64,000 nucleotides of DNA from the NCBI RefSeq assembly GCF_002127325.2, contig NC_035434.2:79340664-79404663 (forward strand), read 5' to 3'. Below are positions 59,500-64,000 of this stretch, in pieces. The translations under genes and the position numbers were made by a program. The DNA is from Helianthus annuus. Taxonomy: Eukaryota > Streptophyta > Magnoliopsida > Asterales > Asteraceae. Position 1 is the stretch's first letter. The number at the start of each line of letters is the position of its first letter. The notes under the pieces were generated by a model that saw only the letters and a program-made list of their open reading frames with translations, made no database searches and had not been told where the DNA came from.

Positions 59500-59670
59500 T
59501 AGCTGATTAATGAATCCTGCTTAATCTTAATTAATTGTACTTAGCTTAATTAATCTAGTTTAGCTTAATTAATCTGGATTAACTTAATTAATCTTGATTA
59601 ACTAATTAATTAATCATACTTAATTTAATTAATAGATTAATTAATCTACTCAGCTAACTTAATTGCTAAG
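59500..59670. repeat. CTTAATTAATCT array
   Basis: Irregular repeats of (A/G)CTTAATTAATC(T/A) inside the solo LTR, very AT-rich. Confidence 0.75.
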
Positions 59671-60256
59671 TTTATTTAACTATTAAGTATTCTAGCAGTT
59701 TCCTGATTACGAGTTCTAATTTCTAGACACAATGGAACTCGTATTAGTGTATTAACTCAATTCAACTTTAACGATAATCACGAGATAGGAACCCTCACAA
59801 CGATTTACAAGTGCAATACTTAACAATTCAGCGGATTCACAACGAATGACAGAGTATAGCCCGAGTTCGGACAACACTCAAATATTCAAGTCGAAATCAC
59901 GATGAATAACAAAGTATAACTCAATTTGAGCAGCACTCAGACAATCGTTGGATAGTTATAATCGATCGGATAAAGTATCGTGCCAGTGATTAGAGTTATT
60001 ACCCTAATAACGGGCAGAGTTTAGGGATTTAGAGGGCAAAATCCCGAGCTATTATTTACAAAAATAAAAGCTGACGGAAAGAAAAGAATTGAACAGCGAT
60101 CGAGTTAATACCCGGCATCGTAGCAGTACCCCACTACACTAATTAGTGATTTGTGTGTTGTACAGCGAATAACTCGACGTCAATTGAGAAATTGAACGTC
60201 GTTTGAACAGCAGAAATCGAATGCCAATGTCTGCTATTTATATACGAAATTTGGCA

Positions 60257-60298
60257 GGCTTACGGACCGTAAGCCATATCCCTTATGGTCCGTAAGGG
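60257..60298. repeat. Two 19-bp palindromes between TATA boxes of solo LTR
   Basis: GGCTTACGGACCGTAAGCC is perfect around a central A. CCCTTATGGTCCGTAAGGG has one mismatched pair. They sit 4 bp apart. Confidence 0.9.
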
Positions 60299-60561
60299 AA
60301 GCACTCTATTTATAGGCTGCCTAGGTTCGGGACTAGCCTTGCTGACTTGATGATTTTGACCAATAAGAATTAAACAACGTTTTATTTTGATAATCGTTAG
60401 CTAGGGTTACCCCCTTTGAGTTTTAGGGGCCCTGATCCTGATTCCGATTGTTCTGGAAATTTTAGGGTTTATGCAGAATCACTTGGGTGTCTCAATTAGG
60501 GTTTCCTTATTGGATAATTATCATATTAAATATTAATTTTAGTGAGAGTTGTTACATTTAC

Positions 60562-61520
60562 CGACTCTGTTTGATCATCTGTTTCTTTCATACAACTCCA
60601 ATTTTCATGTGGCCCACCACACCCTTCGCAAGCCATTACCGAGACCGTTTTTGTCATTTCTAACTTTTTAATTTTTGAAGAGAGGGCCTCGATTTGGGCT
60701 TGTAAAGAAGTGCTTTCATCAACCTTATGGGCGCCCGGGGCAATAGATTTATTGCCTCGGAGAGTGTGCCATTGAAAATGGTTTGAGCAATTTCCTTGAT
60801 TTGATTGTATATTTCATGTGGGCGACGATTACCTAAAAGTCCCCCGGAGCTAGAGTCAAGTGTTTGTCTCGTGTGTGGCAACAACCCATTATAGAAAGTG
60901 GATACTTGTTGCCATACCACAAGACCATGATGGGGACACTTTCGCAATAGCTCCTTGAACCTTTCCCAAGTTTCATATAAGGATTCCCCATCCTCTTGTG
61001 AATATGTATTAATTTCAGTCATTAATTTAGCGGTTTTAGCGGGAGGGAAATACTTATATAGAAATTTTTGGGCTAGTTCATCCCAGGTGTTTACCGAACC
61101 AACTGGGAGGGCATTGAGCCAAGCTTTCGCTCGGTCTTTTAGTGAAAATGGAAACATTCAGAGGCGGATGGCGTCATTTGATGATCCATTGATCCAAAAG
61201 GTATCACATATTTCTAAAAAATTAGTAATATGTAGATGGGGATCCTCGTCCGCAAGCCCATGGAAGGTTGCGGAGTTTTGAAGCATTTGTATCAAATGTG
61301 GCCGAAGTTCGAAGTTGTTGGCTTCAACATTCGGTGCATTGATAGTGGAGCCGAGATTACCCACGGTGGGTCGTAGGTAATCCATGATGGTACGTTGGTC
61401 CGCCATTGGAAGTGGGTCCCCCGAAACTTTCCCTTGGTTTTTAGATTTAAGTCTTTTTCTGAGAAAGCGTTCGGGTTCTTCTAGAGGTTCTTTTATGTCT
61501 TTATTAGAACTGGAGCTCAT
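60562..61520 (-). pseudogene. gag: Athila gag
   Basis: Starts at 61520 (MSSSSNKDIKE). It shows LRPHLIQMLQNSATFHGLAD and HLHITNFLEICDTF. Then, after a TGA at 61158-61160, come MFPFSLKDRAKAWLNALP, FLYKYFPPAKTAKLM and LYETWERFKELLRKCPHHGL, the standard Gag core of Athila and related Ty3/Gypsy elements. A frame change near 60750 leads to LQAQIEALSSKIKKLEMTK and a zinc knuckle CEGCGGPHENWSC just before the solo LTR insertion at 60556. The protein would form the particle and bind RNA. The stop and frameshift make it non-functional as read. Confidence 0.9.
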
Positions 61521-61604
61521 ACACTACGTAGGAGGTTCAGATGTGGCGTCTGGTTCCAAGTCCTGCAATAAAAACAGAAAAGAATATTGGTCAGAAAGTT
61601 CACC

Positions 61605-61785
61605 ACGGCCCGTGGTCGGAGATACAGCGATTGTTTTCCGGATCCCTGTTACTGGAAAGTTGGACACGGCCCCGTGTTGCACCGACACGGCCCCGTTCTC
61701 AGCCTTCTGTAACTCGGAAAATAAAAACTACCAGTGACACTGCTGGGCACGGCCCGCGTCCGACCAGGCACGGCCCGTGCTGAGC
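61605..61785. repeat. Palindrome cluster in Athila leader
   Basis: CACGGCCCGTGG, GGACACGGCCCCGTGTTG, GACACGGCCCCGTTC, GGGCACGGCCCGCGTCC and GGCACGGCCCGTGC between the primer-binding site and gag. Confidence 0.85.
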
Positions 61786-61884
61786 TCTGCAGAAGCTGAA
61801 AGATTAAGAAAATCCTAAAAAAATAAAAAGAAAATAGAAAAAATGATTAGGCCGTTGATTCCTAACTTTCTTAAAATCCTTGTG

Positions 61885-61902
61885 TCCTCGACAACGGCGC
61901 CA
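61885..61902 (-). promoter_or_regulatory. Primer-binding site (Asp tRNA), Athila element
   Basis: Minus-strand TGGCGCCGTTGTCGAGGA a few bases inside the 5' LTR, the Asp-tRNA-type site typical of Athila elements, with two apparent changes from the usual TGCCGGGGA ending. Confidence 0.88.
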
Positions 61903-61908
61903 AAAACT

Positions 61909-63611
61909 TGATGCGTGTGAAGTGTTATATATATTAGGTATATATTTTAAGCCCTTTTACACTTTTTAGCCAAGTTTTAAATTTATAAAACACGATATTT
62001 ACTAACACTAAACACACATATGGGCAAGTACACCCATCATGGACGTAGTATAGTGTTGGTAAGATACCGAGGTCATCCAAGGACACAAGAGCTTTTAGTA
62101 CCGGTTATCCTCAATGTCTAATCAAATCAAAAAGTTAGAAAAAGGTTTTTTTTAAACTATGAAAATAAAACTAACTAAATTGCTGAAAAATAAAATAAAA
62201 ATAAAACAGATAGACAAGATGAATCACTTGGATCCGACTCGTGTGTAGTGTAACCTTTGGTTATTTTCGCACTTTTGCACTTATTTAAGAGATTATCTTA
62301 GTTATTGTAGTAGGCCCCTCTTTTGAAGGCGACGTTACTCTCAACCCAGTAGTTTGAGTCAGCAAGGATACAATCCTAAAGAGTCAGATTAATGAAAGAT
62401 AATTAATTAAGTTATTAATGCATAATGTGGTAGGCCCCTCTTTTGAAGGCGACGTTACCCTCAGCTAAGTAGTCTGAGTCAGCAGGGATACAGTCCTAAG
62501 TAGCTGGGTTAAAGTTTTAATAGTAGTTTAACTTATGAGGGGATCAAAGAGTTTGGACCCCCGCCATCCAATACCTTTGGGTATTGAAGAAGGTCGTACT
62601 AAATTTGACCCATGTCCTTTGCAGGATCTATACACTGAACAATGGCAAGACTCTTACCAAATCGTTCCCTTAACCCCCGACCAGGTAGCCAACATACCTC
62701 CATATAGACCGTGGAGATATGAATGGTGAAAATCTTTTATTTTATATAGACAGTAAAATAATGCCAAGACACCACGGACAAATGATAAGGAAGAATCACC
62801 TTCAACATAAGAAACTAGTAATTAAAGTCATTAATACAAAACCAATTAAAAAGTGCAAAAGATCAAAAATAAAAAGTATTACACTAGACACTTGTCTTCA
62901 CCAAGTGATGTAAGAGACTTAGGCAAACATGGCCTTTGATTGTCAAGAACTCTTACGATCAATCTTGGATCCCGAGACGACTCACACACTCTATGATGGA
63001 CAATGGATGATGGTGGTGGATGATGGTGTTATGGTGGTGGTGGGTGGTGGGTGAAGTGTGAGAGAGGTGGTGTGCCAAGGGATGAGTTGCAAGAGCTCCA
63101 AACACTCCTATTTATAGGCTGAACAGAAGCTCGGGCACGGCCCCGTGTCCGTTGGGCACGGCCCCGTGTCTATCTGACTCTCTCTCTCTCTCTCTTCATT
63201 AATTGTAATTCGCAATTACAATAAATGCGCCTGCAGGAAGTTGACCACGCCCCCGTGTCCGCTGGGCACGGCCCCGTGGTGGGCAACAGAAGCTTCTATG
63301 AGTTTGTCTTTTCTACTGGCACTTGGGCACGGCCCCGTGCTCACTGAGCACGGGGCGTGTTCAGTCTTCTGTCTTCTTTGTTTTGCTTGGGAAGATGCTG
63401 TCGGGAGGTCGGGCATGCCACTTTTGTTCCTTTTCTTGTATTTATGTTAGATTTTGCTGTCTTTTTGCTTCTTTTGTTATTTTGAGCTCATTTAATCCTG
63501 AAAATACAAAAGGAAGACAAAAGCACACTTTTTCCAACATTAGTACTAAAAAAAAGTGTTAGTTTTATGCCACAATTGATGTAATTTATATGTTGCATTT
63601 CGTGCACATCA
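61909..63611 (-). repeat. 5' LTR of Athila element
   Basis: 1703 bp. Minus strand: TGATGTGCACGAAATG, a cluster of GGCACGGCCCCGTG palindromes (63362-63133), a TATA box TATAAATA (63110-63117), and an internal direct repeat of about 120 bp (around 62310-62500) with GTAGGCCCCTCTTTTGAAGG. A (CT)n run at 63177-63196 is longer than in the other LTR. Confidence 0.92.
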
Positions 63612-63616
63612 CCCCG

Positions 63617-64000
63617 TCATCTTTAAGTTGAAGAACTCGACTTCCAGCTTGTGAATGTCATCACGGTTGCAATATTCCTCTTTGATCAAGTCCTTGAAGT
63701 CATTCCATGGGGTGGCATTAGCAGCAACAATCCCCAGCATTTGAACCTGAGCGTTCCACCACGTGAGCGCTACATCCTCAAGAGTACCAGTAGCATATTT
63801 CACCCTGCGAGCCTCAGGGCATTCACACATCTCGAAGACAGACTCGAGCTTCTCAAACCAGTGGAGGAGGCCTACTGCTCCTTCAGTGCCGTTGAAAGTA
63901 GTAGGTCGGTAGTCCATAAAAGTTTTGAAGGTACATGCAGGAGGCTGAGCATGTTGACCTGTCGTGTGTGTAAGAAGAGACAAAGTTAAACACAAGTGTT
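63617..64000 (-). pseudogene. gag: Tekay gag, N-terminal part (cut by window edge and by insertion)
   Basis: About 128 codons with the Retrotrans_gag core: FNGTEGAVGLLHWFEKLESV, VKYATGTLEDVALTWWNAQV, WNDFKDLIKEEYCNRDDIHK and LEVEFFNLKM. The frame runs into the Athila insertion at 63611. The other side of the break is at 45929, where the duplicated CCCCG is found again. The true gag start probably lies just beyond the window. Confidence 0.9.

Larger units (their letters stand above)
58147..60556 (-). mobile_element. Solo LTR, Ty3/Gypsy, inside the Athila element
   Basis: 2410 bp with duplication TTTAC (58142-58146 and 60557-60561). On the minus strand it begins TGTAACAACTCTCACTAAA and ends GGGGGTCGTGACA. 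No primer-binding site or coding region. Two TATA boxes (CCTATAAATAG near 60305-60318 and TATATAAATAG near 60232-60247) lie on either side of two 19-bp palindromes (60257-60275, 60280-60298). The rest includes a four-unit repeat of CAAAGTATAA(C/T)ACTTTGGCATCC type at 59030-59190 and a CTTAATTAATCT array at 59500-59670. Confidence 0.9.
45930..63611 (-). mobile_element. Athila-type LTR retrotransposon, gag-protease only, with two nested insertions
   Basis: Minus-strand element inserted in the Tekay gag, duplication CCCCG (45925-45929 and 63612-63616). LTRs run TGATGTGCACGAAATG to CACACACATCA on the minus strand. The 5' LTR is 61909-63611 (1703 bp); the 3' LTR is 45930-55093 and contains a 7.5-kb Copia-type insertion. 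The primer-binding site fits Asp tRNA. The interior (55094-61908) has gag and protease but no reverse transcriptase, RNase H, integrase or env-like frame. A solo LTR sits at 58147-60556. The LTRs differ by a few percent by eye, so this is older than element I. Confidence 0.92.
39452..64000 (-). mobile_element. Tekay-type chromovirus (Ty3/Gypsy), nested and incomplete
   Basis: Minus-strand element read from right to left: gag start (63995-63617), interruption by the Athila element, rest of gag (45924-45157), protease, reverse transcriptase, RNase H, integrase with a chromodomain-like tail (41730), polypurine stretch (41654-41666) and 3' LTR (39452-41653). The 5' LTR and gag N-terminus lie beyond the window. 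Multiple stops and a replaced integrase residue make it dead. The lineage assignment rests on the chromodomain-like C-terminus, the Gag zinc knuckles and the LTR ends. Confidence 0.9.

Overview
This window is plant nuclear DNA made almost entirely of transposable elements. I see no intact host gene, no rRNA or tRNA gene, no CRISPR array and no bacterial-type operon. The element types (Tekay-type chromovirus, Athila-type and Copia-type LTR retrotransposons, plant LINEs, an hAT and a PIF/Harbinger derivative) indicate a flowering plant. The LTR ends and the long Gag proteins look like those I know from Asteraceae; the family assignment is inference.

Left two thirds (1-41588): a head-to-tail tandem duplication. 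The repeat unit is about 13.9 kb. The tail of one copy (1-3591) is followed by copy 1 (3592-27678) and copy 2 (27679-41588). Each junction lies inside a reverse-oriented Tekay-type LTR that stays intact only at the array's right edge (39452-41653). Each unit carries, in order: a 157-bp tandem repeat, a 262-bp tandem repeat, decayed fragments resembling Argonaute exons, a CGTATTTT minisatellite, nested palindromes, a 5'-truncated LINE, an hAT derivative, a PIF/Harbinger MITE, a second tiny LINE insertion, and the truncated LTR. Copy 1 alone also holds two later insertions: a 2.5-kb solo LTR (9637-12112, duplication AAACC) and a 7.6-kb Copia-type element that encodes only Gag (15225-22850, duplication AGCAC, LTRs nearly identical).

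Right third (39452-64000): a nest. A minus-strand Tekay chromovirus (3' LTR, pol and part of gag) is split within gag by a minus-strand Athila-type element (45930-63611, duplication CCCCG). That element is itself hit by a second gag-only Copia-type element in its left LTR (47128-54589, duplication CAAAC) and by a solo LTR in its interior (58147-60556, duplication TTTAC). The Tekay pol is a pseudogene with several stops and a replaced integrase catalytic Glu. The Athila element keeps gag and protease only.

Most notable patterns: (1) all six LTR families carry their own short palindromic motif, repeated close to the TATA box and, in several, in the leader; (2) two gag-only Copia families with diverged LTRs share an extended two-zinc-knuckle Gag and a conserved set of non-coding structures after it; (3) the tandem unit carries Argonaute-like fragments together with inverted segments.
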